Source: Akanthomyces muscarius (lineage: Eukaryota > Ascomycota > Sordariomycetes > Hypocreales > Cordycipitaceae). Taken from it: DNA of 64,000 bases. A model generated the notes under the pieces. It ran no database searches. It had not been told where the DNA came from and worked only from the letters and a program-made list of their open reading frames with translations. The stretch is from positions 2,232,001-2,296,000 of the forward strand of contig NC_079244.1 in the NCBI RefSeq assembly GCF_028009165.1. Reading direction: 5' to 3'. The translations under genes were made by a program, and so were the position numbers. How positions within the stretch are numbered: the stretch's first letter is position 1; each line of letters starts with the position of its first letter. Shown here one piece after another: positions 37,419 to 47,603 of the stretch.

Positions 37419-39932
37419 CTAGTCTACAAGAAACCCACCCCCGTAGTCCTCCGCATCATCTCCATCAACCTCCATGTCAAACTCCTCCGTAACATCACTC
37501 TCACCAGCATCCCCCCCCACGTCCTCCTCCACGGCATCCGCCTCCTCCAGCACCCTATCGGCTTCTTCCTCCGCCGCCTGCCTCTCCTCCTCACCCACCC
37601 CGCTCCATATCCGCCGTCGGATGCGCAGGCCCATCAGCAGCCGCCGCCAGAGCTTCAGCGCCACCAGCGCCTTCAGCTCCTCCTCGCGCTCCTGCTCCGC
37701 GTCTTCCAGCCCGGCCAGCACCGCCTCAATCGCGGCGCGGTACTCTTCCGCGACCACGATGCCCGTGAGCACCGCCGTGCCCTGCCGGCCGGCAAACGCA
37801 AAGCCCGTCAGCGCGGGTGCGTAGTCGACGCCCACCAGCTTCGCCGCGTGTGCGGCCAGCTCGTGGGTGATGTGGGTGCCGCCGCGCGGCACCATGCTCG
37901 GCACGTAGACCTCGACGTTGCCAAACTTATTCTTGGGCACCTTGCCGTTGCGCACAGGGTCTGGTTCGTACAGCTCCGTCTGGTCTTGTGTGTATATTGG
38001 CACGCCAGCCGCATCCTGTGCGTCTTCTTCAGCGCGCCGGTCGTCGTCGAACCTGCCGTTCCTCGGCTTGGCTCGCTGGATCTTGGGCAGCCATTTGGCG
38101 GGTATCTCGTTGGGACGCACTTCACGCCCCATACGGAACCACTTGTCGGCGCTCCTGGCAATGCGCACATCGCGTCGCCGATAAATCTTCTCCAGCGGTG
38201 CCTTGTTGCCGGAACTCAGCGTACCAGAAGGCATTGCTGTTGGTGCAAGTACTTCGTGACGCCGTAGGTGTCGCTGCAGCGCGTATACAGGGTGGTCTTT
38301 AAAGTCTTGCACGTTGCGAGGCATGGGCTCTCTCGCCTCCACGCCTGCTAACTCGGAGTCTTCAATCTGGTCAAGGTCTGTACGGCGCCGTCGTCTAAAC
38401 GGCCGCGTCGCCGACCGCCACCAGTCATTATTATCCGTCCCGTCAACCCGCATGCGCCTCGTCTTGGCCGCATACGCCTTTGTGTAGCGGACGGTGACGT
38501 CCCGCGCCGTGCCATCCTCGTCAAAGGCAACCACGTAGCTCATGCAGTTTTCTTTATCCGTGATAGGCGGCTCCATTGACTTTGGTTTCCAAAACGTATG
38601 TGTAACCACAGGATCCGCTGGCTGCCATTTTTGATGGCCAGTATCCAGCACTTCCACCCAGTACACAGGGTACGCCGACTCTCGCAGCCTCACTGGTGTC
38701 GCAAAGCTCTTGAGTGGCTTTTTAGGCGATGGTGACGGCTTCGGCTCAAAATTGTGACTGGCGGCGCTGGGATGCCCGAGCCGCCGGCGCGCTGTAGACG
38801 CCGTAGGGCTGGTCGTTTCAGCCGTGACCGCCATCTCCTTGTACTGCTCAACTTGGGAGCGCACCTCTTCTGCCCGCTGCGTTTTCGTCGGTGTCTTCAC
38901 CAGTGTCACCTTGGGCAGCGTTGGCGCTCCGTTCCCAAACGCCAATGGCTGGAGCGAGCACACGAGCCTGGCCTTTACGCCCACGCTCCGCAGCAGCGCG
39001 CAGTACAGTTGGGCGCCCACATCGCGCGAGCCCTGTAGCGTCTTTGCCGCATGTCGAAAGTCATGTCGGTCAGTGCAGGTCTCTAGATGGTCGGGAAGCT
39101 GGTACTGCTCCAGCTGCGTTGCGTCCTCTGCCCAGCGCGCGCGCCGCAGCCCCCGCTCCGTCACCTCAAACTTGGCACGCCACATGTCTGCTGCCTGTTT
39201 GAGACCTGTTTTCAGGCTCTCAGCCTGGCCAAACTGCGGGAGATGTAATCCAGGTGTGAGGTAGTCGGCCGTCTTGTCGCTCAGATGCGGCCGCAGTACG
39301 TCCTGCACCTGCGTGTCGTTGCACCAGTGATTGCGTCGTGCGACGTGCGAGAGCAGACACAGCAGATGCATCTTGTGCACGTCGAGTCGCCTGTCCCGTT
39401 CCTCCTTTGTTATAGGTTTGCGGCGGTCGACACTGCGCTTCGTCAGCGCATTCGCGGCTTTTTGCGCTGTCAAGTTGAGCTCGAGCGCTTGCGCCGTCGG
39501 TTCAGCAGCCGAGGAAGCGGCATCCTTGCTCTTTTCCAGGGCAGTAGCGAAATCAACATCTTCGAATATCATGTCATCTTCGTCTTCTTCGCTGTCATCC
39601 TCGGAATCTCGTTCGATTGTTTGCACATGTGCGGGGCGCAAAGGCACGTCGAGGAACTCGACATCTTCGTCTTCTTCGTCGGATGACTCTGGGGCGCCGG
39701 CGGTCGCTTCGGTCGCTTCGGTCGCTCCTTGTGGCTGTTGGTCAGTTTCCTGTTTGCCAGCACGCCGCCGCTTTCTCGGAGGCTCGCCGCTGATGCTGTC
39801 TCGAGATGCAGATCCCTCTACGCCGGCTTCAGCGAGCATCTCGCGATAGATGCTGGGGCCGCCGCCCACAGGGCCGGCATTGCTGCTTCCTCGGCGGCCG
39901 CCTGCGTTTGATCGCCTCTTTCTACCGACCAT
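37419..39932 (-). CDS. rad4: RAD4/XPC nucleotide-excision-repair DNA damage recognition protein
   Basis: Intronless 837-residue nuclear protein that detects helix-distorting DNA lesions and starts global-genome nucleotide excision repair with Rad23. I take the start at MVGRKRRSNAGGRRGSS because the upstream part of the ORF lacks conservation-like sequence. A basic, acidic-patch N-terminus precedes the transglutaminase-like fold: DVGAQLYCALLRSVGVKARL near residues 305-330 and PVYWVEVLDTGHQKWQPADP near 417. Then come the DNA-binding beta-hairpin domains: YALQRHLRRHEVL near 545, and KFGNVEVYVPSMVPRGG and PALTGFAFAGRQG near 670-740. A short TEA tandem repeat in the N-terminal region comes from a nine-base repeat near 39703-39727. 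Confidence 0.93.
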   Translation of the reverse strand: MVGRKRRSNAGGRRGSSNAGPVGGGPSIYREMLAEAGVEGSASRDSISGEPPRKRRRAGKQETDQQPQGATEATEATAGAPESSDEEDEDVEFLDVPLRPAHVQTIERDSEDDSEEDEDDMIFEDVDFATALEKSKDAASSAAEPTAQALELNLTAQKAANALTKRSVDRRKPITKEERDRRLDVHKMHLLCLLSHVARRNHWCNDTQVQDVLRPHLSDKTADYLTPGLHLPQFGQAESLKTGLKQAADMWRAKFEVTERGLRRARWAEDATQLEQYQLPDHLETCTDRHDFRHAAKTLQGSRDVGAQLYCALLRSVGVKARLVCSLQPLAFGNGAPTLPKVTLVKTPTKTQRAEEVRSQVEQYKEMAVTAETTSPTASTARRRLGHPSAASHNFEPKPSPSPKKPLKSFATPVRLRESAYPVYWVEVLDTGHQKWQPADPVVTHTFWKPKSMEPPITDKENCMSYVVAFDEDGTARDVTVRYTKAYAAKTRRMRVDGTDNNDWWRSATRPFRRRRRTDLDQIEDSELAGVEAREPMPRNVQDFKDHPVYALQRHLRRHEVLAPTAMPSGTLSSGNKAPLEKIYRRRDVRIARSADKWFRMGREVRPNEIPAKWLPKIQRAKPRNGRFDDDRRAEEDAQDAAGVPIYTQDQTELYEPDPVRNGKVPKNKFGNVEVYVPSMVPRGGTHITHELAAHAAKLVGVDYAPALTGFAFAGRQGTAVLTGIVVAEEYRAAIEAVLAGLEDAEQEREEELKALVALKLWRRLLMGLRIRRRIWSGVGEEERQAAEEEADRVLEEADAVEEDVGGDAGESDVTEEFDMEVDGDDAEDYGGGFLVD

Positions 39933-40390
39933 TTCTACATGTTCAGATAATCCGGAGCGCTGCGGACTGTAGACAATTGTGTGTGTCAAAATGTGAACTG
40001 ATACAGCAATTGATAGCTCAAGCTGGAGCTCTTCACGGCGCACGCCGGTAGTGCGTCATAGTTAGCGCCGCGTTAAGTTTTGTCACGGAATCACGTGTGG
40101 CTCCTCATTTTCAGCAACAAAATGGTTATGCAGCGACGAAACTCAACGTTTAGAATAAAATAAAACATGTAGTAGATTAACATGTAGTATATTGGATTTA
40201 TCGTCAAGAACTGTCTAGTTCAGCCCGTAAAATTGACTAACATAACACGGCGCCGGTGACGCGTTACAGGCGACTGCAAACGTCACACGACAGTCAAAAC
40301 AAGCCGTTAACACCAACTAAGAAAAGCACAAAAAAGAGACAAAAACGCAGAACAAAAGAAAGCAACATAAGTCATTATCAAATTTACTAA
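39933..40390. other. Intergenic, RAD4 promoter side
   Basis: About 458 AT-rich bases between RAD4 and the carrier gene, both minus strand. Nothing beyond expected promoter and 3' UTR sequence is seen. Confidence 0.5.
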
Positions 40391-41502
40391 TTACTTTGTG
40401 AGCCAGCCAAGGTAGTCCGCAACAATCAACGTTACCATTCTGTAGAGAACATTAGCATCAATTCGCAGGTGGGTGCGTGTAAGTGGACTTACGCATGGGG
40501 CGCAATGCGGACGTAATATGTACCAAAACCTCGGTAAAATCGCAGGATGCCTTCTTGCTTAGCTACTGTGGTGAAGCAGTCGACCATTCCCTTGTACGGC
40601 AACTTGCCATCAGGTCCCTTTTGCTGCTTCTGCAGCCGCGTCTTCACAAAGTCAAAGGGAAGACTGAAAAAGGAAGCAAAGAATCCGGCCGTGGCGCTCG
40701 CAGTGAGAGTCTGGATACGAGGAGAGAGGTCGGTATTCTGCTTCAACTGAGCCTTGGCTTCGCTGAAGAATGCGAGTTGACCAAAGTTGAGGGCCATGGC
40801 TCGGGCAACAGTCGGGGCCGCGCCAGCCCAAAGTGCGCCAACGCCCTCACTCTTGGCGATAGATGATAGAGCATCAACGACAGACTTGTAGTTTTTGCGC
40901 TCAGCAAGGGGCTTGAGGCCGTCGCTCTGCATGCGAATGAGAGCCAGGTCCGCCGGGTTGCCAATCATGGCAGCTAGGCCTCCAGCACTGAGACCGGCAG
41001 TGGCACGTTCTTTGAACCCAACACTTCGGCCATCAGCCTTGGCTCGGGCGCCGAGTCTGCCCATGAAGGTGTCGAAAAAGCCCAGGCGAGCAGTGGTGTA
41101 CACAGCTTGACGCAAAAGACCTGCCGAGAGACCAGTGTATAGGTCGCTAAATTTGCCGCTTGCTACAATCTGACGAGCAACGGCAATCGGACCCGTCTTT
41201 GGGCCAGATGCAGTGCCTTCGCCAGCGAGTTGAATGCGAACCTTGACCATGTCGACGGGCTGGATGACTGTAGTGGCGACCATGCCACTAATACCGCCAT
41301 TGATAAATGGGAGGGCTGCCACCATGTATGGCGTATGTATAAATTTTGAAATTCGGGCAACAGTATCGCTTTTCATGATCTCAGAGGTCCTCGATCGAGC
41401 GGACTCGGCCGCTTGCTTCAAAGGCCCGCTAGTCATGATGAGTGCTGGATTGGATTCGGGCTTTGAAGAGGAAGAGAGTTGTTCTTGGGTTGAAACCTGC
41501 AT
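40391..41502 (-). CDS. Mitochondrial carrier, oxoglutarate/malate (SLC25A11) type
   Basis: Predicted 352-residue inner-membrane carrier in two exons, 41502-40493 and 40439-40391. The second exon supplies only the C-terminus MVTLIVADYLGWLTK, so a prediction without it would stop early at RIAPHA. Three repeats are visible, each with the carrier signature: PVDMVKVRIQ, PADLALIRMQ and PFDFVKTRLQ. The altered second signature (ALIRM) is typical of the oxoglutarate/malate and dicarboxylate branch, which exchanges 2-oxoglutarate for malate and supports the malate-aspartate shuttle. The N-terminal 40 or so residues are Ser-rich and less conserved, so the start could be the later MTSGPLKQ. Confidence 0.9.
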
Positions 41503-44500
41503 TTTGAATACTATTAGTGGCCAATAGCACAGACGAATCCGAGACAGGTCCAGGAGGAGGAAATATGCCGTATATGAACAAAGATGAGACGAAACATGCC
41601 GGATACGACCGGGCCGTCAGAGGCCCTGGGCATCATGGCATTGTCTCGAGACAGCCCAACAAGCCGCGTTTGGCCGCCGAGACGGCACCCCAGTCGTCGA
41701 GGACTGCGAGGCCGGAGCCTCGAGGCTGAGACTGAATGCCACCCGTCTGGGATGCGGCTCTTCATTTACCAGTACAACTCATGTGTAATGTGGATTCGTG
41801 ATGGGATCCGCCCGCCGGCAGCAATCGGAGCAGGGAATAGCACCGGGTCGCTTGTTATGAGATAAGGCTTACCTCACAGAATTACCGATAGAGGGCTCAA
41901 CGAATCGTAGCGTCGCCGCAAATCTACATCAAGAATGGTCTCAGCTTTTCTGTAACGGCGGGCAAAGACAAGGCGGCCCGGCTGCGTGCGAGTGACACCG
42001 GACGACACCAAGCAAGGATCCCGATGCAGTGGGGCGCTGCATGATGGAACATGAAGTGCGTTACAACATACTTGTAAGTGATGTCAGAGAAATTGGCACT
42101 GTTTCTCTTCGACTTGGCCAGCGAATCTTGCGCTGACCAATTTCTTTTTGTTTTGTTCAAAAGAAATCGGGCTGCTGCCAGGGGAGGGCGAGCTGGGCTG
42201 GCTTGTCGGCCGTCTAAGTGCTGGCTGAACTCTAATACGGCGCGGGGAAGCTTCAATGCAAGACACGTCAAATAATTCGACAAGCGCTCGCAGCGACAGG
42301 CAAAAAAGACGCGGTGTATCAAAGGTGAAAACACAAAAGGCAGGATGTTGCTGAATCTAAATTTTTCAAGGTTTCGCCAGGCGAAAGAGGAGGAGGGGTT
42401 GGAAATGAGGAGAAAGCAGGCGCGTGCCAGCCAGCTGGCCGGACCGTTTCAACACGCATTTGGAGAGCTGGATGCCGAACCACCGCGATCCGTGTGTGCC
42501 ATTCACAACCCCTCACTTTCCATCAAGCAAGTTTCTGCCTGTACAGAGTACATGAGCGATACATGGGCGATGAGAACCGCGGGCGAGAACGAAAACAAAA
42601 CTAGCGGACTGGGCCACCACGCCCAGCGCAGTCCATTTGAGTTCTGGCCAGTCACCTGCCATGGATTATCGGTTTGGGATGGTGTGGAGGGTGGCAGCCA
42701 CCACGACTCTGGCGCAAAAGAGCCAATGCCAGCCCAGGCCCGTTCTGAGACTGCGGGGTTGGAGCTGTGATGGGCGACCAGAAGAAGCTCCGGTGCAGAG
42801 GAGGAGGATGAAAGCTTGTGCGTAGAAGCAGGCACCATCATTCTTCTGGCTGCGTGCGTTAGGCTTTGTCTTTCGTGTACATCACTGCATCATTGCGCGC
42901 CCCCCCCCCCCCCCTCACGCAGAAGGAAGCCGCCGCTATTTAACGGCCACCTCCATCGTCGCCGTCGGCCGATGATGTGCATGAGGAGAACGACGACTCG
43001 GGATGATCAGGCACAATGTAGATGACATGAAGTGTCGCCATGCTCTCGCGGGTTTTGCCGGTGGCACAGCGGTGTCTTGCACGGTCTGCGACGGAGGGCG
43101 GTGCTTGACGACCCGTGGCGCCGTGCTGCTGGCCCTGTCTGCAAAGCTACGCATTGGACGGTAGACGGAGTTGCTGTGCCGATTGCCAGCGGAACACTGG
43201 TGGTATACATGCGGCTGCTGTTTTGAAATGGCGGCGACGTGATTGACAGGCTAGCTTGGCCATGGCTTGGTGTCGCATTCTAGGCTTGGTTTCGGCCGGG
43301 CGCAAAGGCCCAAGTTTGGGGTACATGCGCGGTACAGACCGTTTGTGTATCTGCGTGGCTGCTTTGTTCATTGGGAGGCACCATATAAATCATTCACATC
43401 CTACGCGGCGGCGGATGTATTGTTAGTCGCTCAGCTTTCCCAGCGACGTCGCTCTTCAGCACTCGGTCTGCGCTACCACGGCTTCGTCTTCATACGAGCT
43501 GCAAACCCGACCTACACTTACAACTGCCGTCGAGGCACGATAACTAGCGAAACAAACCGTATCGATGGGTCCGTTGCAAGCCCCAGCGCTGCGACTTGGG
43601 CGGCCCCGGTCGTGCGGGGAGTCTTCGCCGCGACTGGTAGTTAATTACAGCTCCGCCGCTCCAGCGCTAGCGACGCAAGGCTGGTAGGAGCTTCCAATGG
43701 AGCCGTGACGTGACAGTACTGGCGATCCTCCCGGTGCAGTTGCCCCAGTAGTGTAACTTAGTGCCACCAGCAGCTGGCTGAGACTTGTCAGTCACTCAAT
43801 GTATCGTGCACTCACAACGCCGTACCTTTTCCGTCAACCCGAGATGCGCCATGCTCGCGCTGACATCCCAAAATGGCGGACATTTCTCGGACCGAAAGTC
43901 ATAAAGCCAGACGCCGAGAAGGAAGCCACACGGGGAGGGGAGAGGTGAGTCTCCGACTTTCAGGTACCCTGAACCTTGTTGTGACAATCCTCGACCGTTG
44001 TGGCTTGACGCTTCTACGCGACCTTGCCAAAATGACCCCAGCATCTGTCGGAATAAATCGCTAGCCCTGAAATTCACGGCTGGAACTGGCTCTGATAAAG
44101 AAATTGTCAAAGGGGACATGGTGTCATTTCGACTCATATGGCGTGTATAAATAAAGCTTGCTATGAGTACGTAATTCGTCTCAACCAATATAGCCGCAGA
44201 TACAAAGCTTTGCAAGCACGGGTCGCTATGAAAGTCGTAGACCCGTTTTCAGTAATAAGAGACAATGATTTAAATGTTTGAGCCTCTCTGAAAGGCTGGA
44301 CAAGTCCTGCCCTAGCGAGCCTGGCGTCCATAATAAAACTGCATCCACAGCGCAATATCCGACGCATCGAGGCTCGATTTCCTGCTGTCATCAAAACGGC
44401 ATTAAGTCGTAGCACAACCGATGTCAAGCGTTCAGAAGTTAAAATTCCATTTCCTAACAGGCAACGCATGGGTTGCCTCAGCCTGTAAAAAAAAAGCCCG

Positions 44501-44614
44501 CATCGGTCATTGACACTTAGTTAGTATGTAAGACGAACCATCGGAGAAGGAGTAAACGTCGCTGATGTGCTAATGATATGCCTGTCAAACACGCGTTGAG
44601 TATTTTTCACGTGG
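41503..44614. other. Intergenic, 3.1 kb gene-poor
   Basis: No gene I can support. It lies between the carrier start and the end of the unknown acidic-protein gene, both minus strand. It contains a 15-base C run. ORFs of up to about 140 codons occur on both strands, but their translations look random and have no motif. Confidence 0.5.
42900..42914. repeat. 15-base C homopolymer
   Basis: Uninterrupted C run within the carrier upstream spacer. Its length may be uncertain because of homopolymer error. Confidence 0.8.
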
Positions 44615-45463
44615 CTAGTAGCGCATTTCAGAGTCGTCGTCGCTAAAATCTGCCTCGTCGTCTTCACTATCCTCGCTATCCTCGCGCTCCCAGGCTTTCG
44701 CCAGTTCCGCGTCTTCCCGCTCTTCCTCAACTTTATCCAGCGCCATCTGGTCCCGTAGAGCTTTGATGGCGGCGAGGTCATCCTGAGATGCGTCACGGAG
44801 CTCCTCCTCAAGCTGTGTCTCCAGCTCCTCGCGTAGGCGCTCAGTTCGCGCCCGACGCTCGGCAGCATACTGCTTCTTGATGCTCGCCCACTCCGCACCA
44901 GACTTTTGAGCCCTCTGTCGCATGTCGACCTCAAATTTGTCATCCACTACACTATCCATGTCGTCGTCGACTTTGTCCGACACAGCTTCTTCAAACTTAG
45001 TCTGCTCTGGTCGTAATAGGTGTCCGAGCCCAGAGGCCGCATGCTCCACATCTGTGTCACCAGGAAAAGAGGAATCTTGGTCGTAAATGTCGCTAGTATG
45101 GCTCGTCCACCATTCTTCGAAGATGCAATTCAAAGCCTCACGGCTGAGCTGCTTGGTGCGGTCCGGAGCCCAGTAGTCGCGGAGCACCTCGTCAATGGAG
45201 TTTAGGCCAGTCACAGCCTTGACGTTACTTGCGAGCACGTCGGGTGGTGGATAACCGAGAACCTCATTCACCTGCGCATCGTCGAGAGATTTTGGGTACG
45301 CGAGGGCTTTGCCCGCAAGGTTCAACTGGCTCAACAGAAGCAGGCGCTCGGCTTTGGTGAGCTCCTCATTCTGTTCGGAGGCTTTCTGGCAGAGGCGACG
45401 TGAAGCGAAGCGCGGTAGCGGCCCAAAATGCTGGACTGACAGGCTGGTGTTTGACTCGGGCAT
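44615..45463 (-). CDS. Acidic coiled-coil protein of unknown function
   Basis: An ORF of 282 codons from MPESNTSLSVQHFGPLPRF; a longer in-frame start lies at 45520. I do not recognise the family. The N-terminal half is mixed and looks folded (ELTKAERLLLLSQLN, YPPPDVLASNVKAV, LSREALNCIFEEWW). The C-terminal third is a charged coiled coil (QYAAERRARTERLREELE) that ends in an acidic tail rich in Glu, Asp and Ser. It shares a promoter of about 515 bases with BUD22 on the other strand. Acidic tails and that pairing would suit a nuclear or nucleolar role, but this is inference only. Codon-level character and the absence of stops support a real gene. Confidence 0.7.
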   Translation of the reverse strand: MPESNTSLSVQHFGPLPRFASRRLCQKASEQNEELTKAERLLLLSQLNLAGKALAYPKSLDDAQVNEVLGYPPPDVLASNVKAVTGLNSIDEVLRDYWAPDRTKQLSREALNCIFEEWWTSHTSDIYDQDSSFPGDTDVEHAASGLGHLLRPEQTKFEEAVSDKVDDDMDSVVDDKFEVDMRQRAQKSGAEWASIKKQYAAERRARTERLREELETQLEEELRDASQDDLAAIKALRDQMALDKVEEEREDAELAKAWEREDSEDSEDDEADFSDDDSEMRY

Positions 45464-45977
45464 GATGATCAGTCGTTGAGGCGTCGTGATGCTGAAGAAA
45501 GGTCTTTCTAACGAGGGCACAGGGATATCTCATGTGGTGCGCTGTGGATGGAGACCACAGGGCCCTTAGATGCGCTATGAAGTGTCCATTTGAAGCGCAC
45601 CGTCAGTCAGCTCACTCGCGAATTATGATCCTGCAGACGCGTCATTCTCCAGCTCATAGAGTCGGCAGATTAGAGGTCAAGAATAAAACTGATATCGCGC
45701 ATAATATAGTGCAGGACTTTGCAAGCGATGCCGAGGAATTAATCGTTGGATGATGACGCCGGATCTCTGAGGTGCCTAGCGAAGCCCCACTCGACCCTTG
45801 GCTTGGCGGACAAGCTCCCAAGCCAGGAAAAAAAAGTTTATCGGGAGAGCATCAACGATAAGCATTCAAACAAACGGACGAGACGGAGAGCAAAGGCAAA
45901 AGGCGGCACAGCAGAGAGATTCAATTTTCCGGAGACTGATCCGCATATTTTAACATTAATCACCAAATTCTTGCGAA
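45464..45977. promoter_or_regulatory. Bidirectional promoter, acidic protein / BUD22
   Basis: The two start codons are divergent and about 515 bases apart, so both promoters lie here. No further ORF of interest is seen. Confidence 0.55.
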
Positions 45978-47440
45978 ATGGTCAAGCGGAAGAGGGGAGC
46001 CGACTCCTTGTCGATTCGGCATCTGGAAAAGTTCCAGGAAGACATTTCTCGCGCGCTCAAGGAGGCCAAGGGTTTTGAACGACAGCGCATGAGCAAGAGA
46101 CAGCGGGACATTGACATAACCGCGGGAAAAAAAGAGAAACTCGAGAGAGAAATCAACGTACTCAAGGTATGAAAAGCTGCAAGTATGCACAAGCGCCGCG
46201 ACCCTGCTGACCCTGGTAGTCCTTGGACCTGCACCAGACTGCGCGCGCGCACCTTTACTCGTCACTACTAAGGATCAAACCCATTGCGAACCACGACGAT
46301 CTGCCCGAGCAGCTCAAGAAGGGCGTTGCGAAACCGGAATTGGCCGAAGACGAGCGCGTGGTGCTGCACAATGTCACGAGCGGCCTCTACAACCGCGACG
46401 GCGTGAAGAAGGCTGTTGACAAGGCCATCACCTTCGTCTGCGAAGCCCTTGATATCCCCGTGCCTGAAAAGGGCAAAAAGGGCAAGCGTGAGCGAAAGGG
46501 CAAGACGCAAGAGACACAAGAACCCGTGCCAGCACCCGTAAAGACGGAAGAGGGCAGCGAGCAAGCGGACGCAGACGACACCGATTTCGAAGGATTCAGT
46601 GCCGATGACGACGAAGATGACGACGAGGCTACACTTAAGATAGAAGATCTGGACAGCGACAAAGAAGTCGAACGAGAAAACGACTTTGCAGCCATGGACG
46701 GCTTGCTGGGCAGCTCCTCTGACGAGGACGAGGATGAGGAGCGCACTCGCCTGTGGGAAAAATACCGCGGGAAGGAAACTGCCAATCTGGACGATATTTC
46801 CGTCTCCGGCGGCGACTCTGACGGCGGCGACCCAGATGCTGATGATGATGACGACGACGAAGACGACGAACCTTCAGCCAAAACTAAGAGCACGAAAAAG
46901 GTCACCTCCCGCGGCGTCTCCCTCTCGCCCTCGCCCTCACCCCCACCAAAACGATCCAAAAAGGCCGCCGCCGGCAGGCCCACCGACTCGACGTTCCTGC
47001 CGTCGCTCATGGGCGGCTACGTCTCCGGCTCCGAGTCCGCGTCGGACGTGGACGTCGCGCCGCCCAAGAAGCGCCGCGGCCAGCGCGCCCGCCGCGCCAT
47101 CTGGGAGCAAAAGTACGGCAGCAACGCCAAGCACATCAAGGACGCGGCCAACAACAAGGGCCGCGGCCGCGACGACGGCTGGGACATGAAGCGCGGCGCT
47201 GTGGACGCCAGCGACAGCAGGACGCCGTGGAAAAAGGGCGTCAAGAATCCCTTCTCCTCGGCGTCAGCCGGCAGTGGTGCTGGCGCTGGAAGATCGCAGC
47301 AGCAGGAGACGAGACGGCCGCCGCCGCCGACGAAGCGCGATGACGAGGGGCCGCTGCATCCTAGCTGGGAGGCAAGAAAAAAGGCCAAGGAGTCGCTAAA
47401 AGCCACGTCCTTTGCGGGATCCAAAGTTGTTTTCGATTAG
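45978..47440 (+). CDS. bud22: BUD22/SRFBP1-family ribosome biogenesis protein
   Basis: Predicted 469-residue nucleolar protein of the small-subunit processome in two exons, 45978-46166 and 46220-47440, joined in phase at VLK|SLDLHQ. The N-terminus MVKRKRGADSLSIRHLEKFQ and the helical segment after it belong to the BUD22 domain (residues 1-140). The middle is a series of Asp/Glu-Ser tracts typical of nucleolar factors. The C-terminus has the family ending LHPSWEARKKAKESL..SFAGSKVVFD. In yeast, Bud22 is needed for 18S rRNA maturation. The gene converges on the Zn(II)2Cys6 gene with a gap of only about 160 bases. Confidence 0.9.
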
Positions 47441-47603
47441 AGTCTAAACAAACACAAAGGCGTTTGAAGGGAAGGCTGTTTGGTATAAAAAGCATCATAT
47501 ATATTTTCGTCATGAATCAACGGTATGTACATTACAGCTTGCCGCTGCGTCGTATTCGTGAGTCTGTATACACCCTCCCTTGTAGAGCAGTGCTTGGCCG
47601 CGC

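Noticed and set aside
40044..40390. Extension of RAD4 upstream to the in-frame ATG at 40043
   Set aside because: The added 37 residues look like 5' UTR, and MVGRKRRSN is a natural start.
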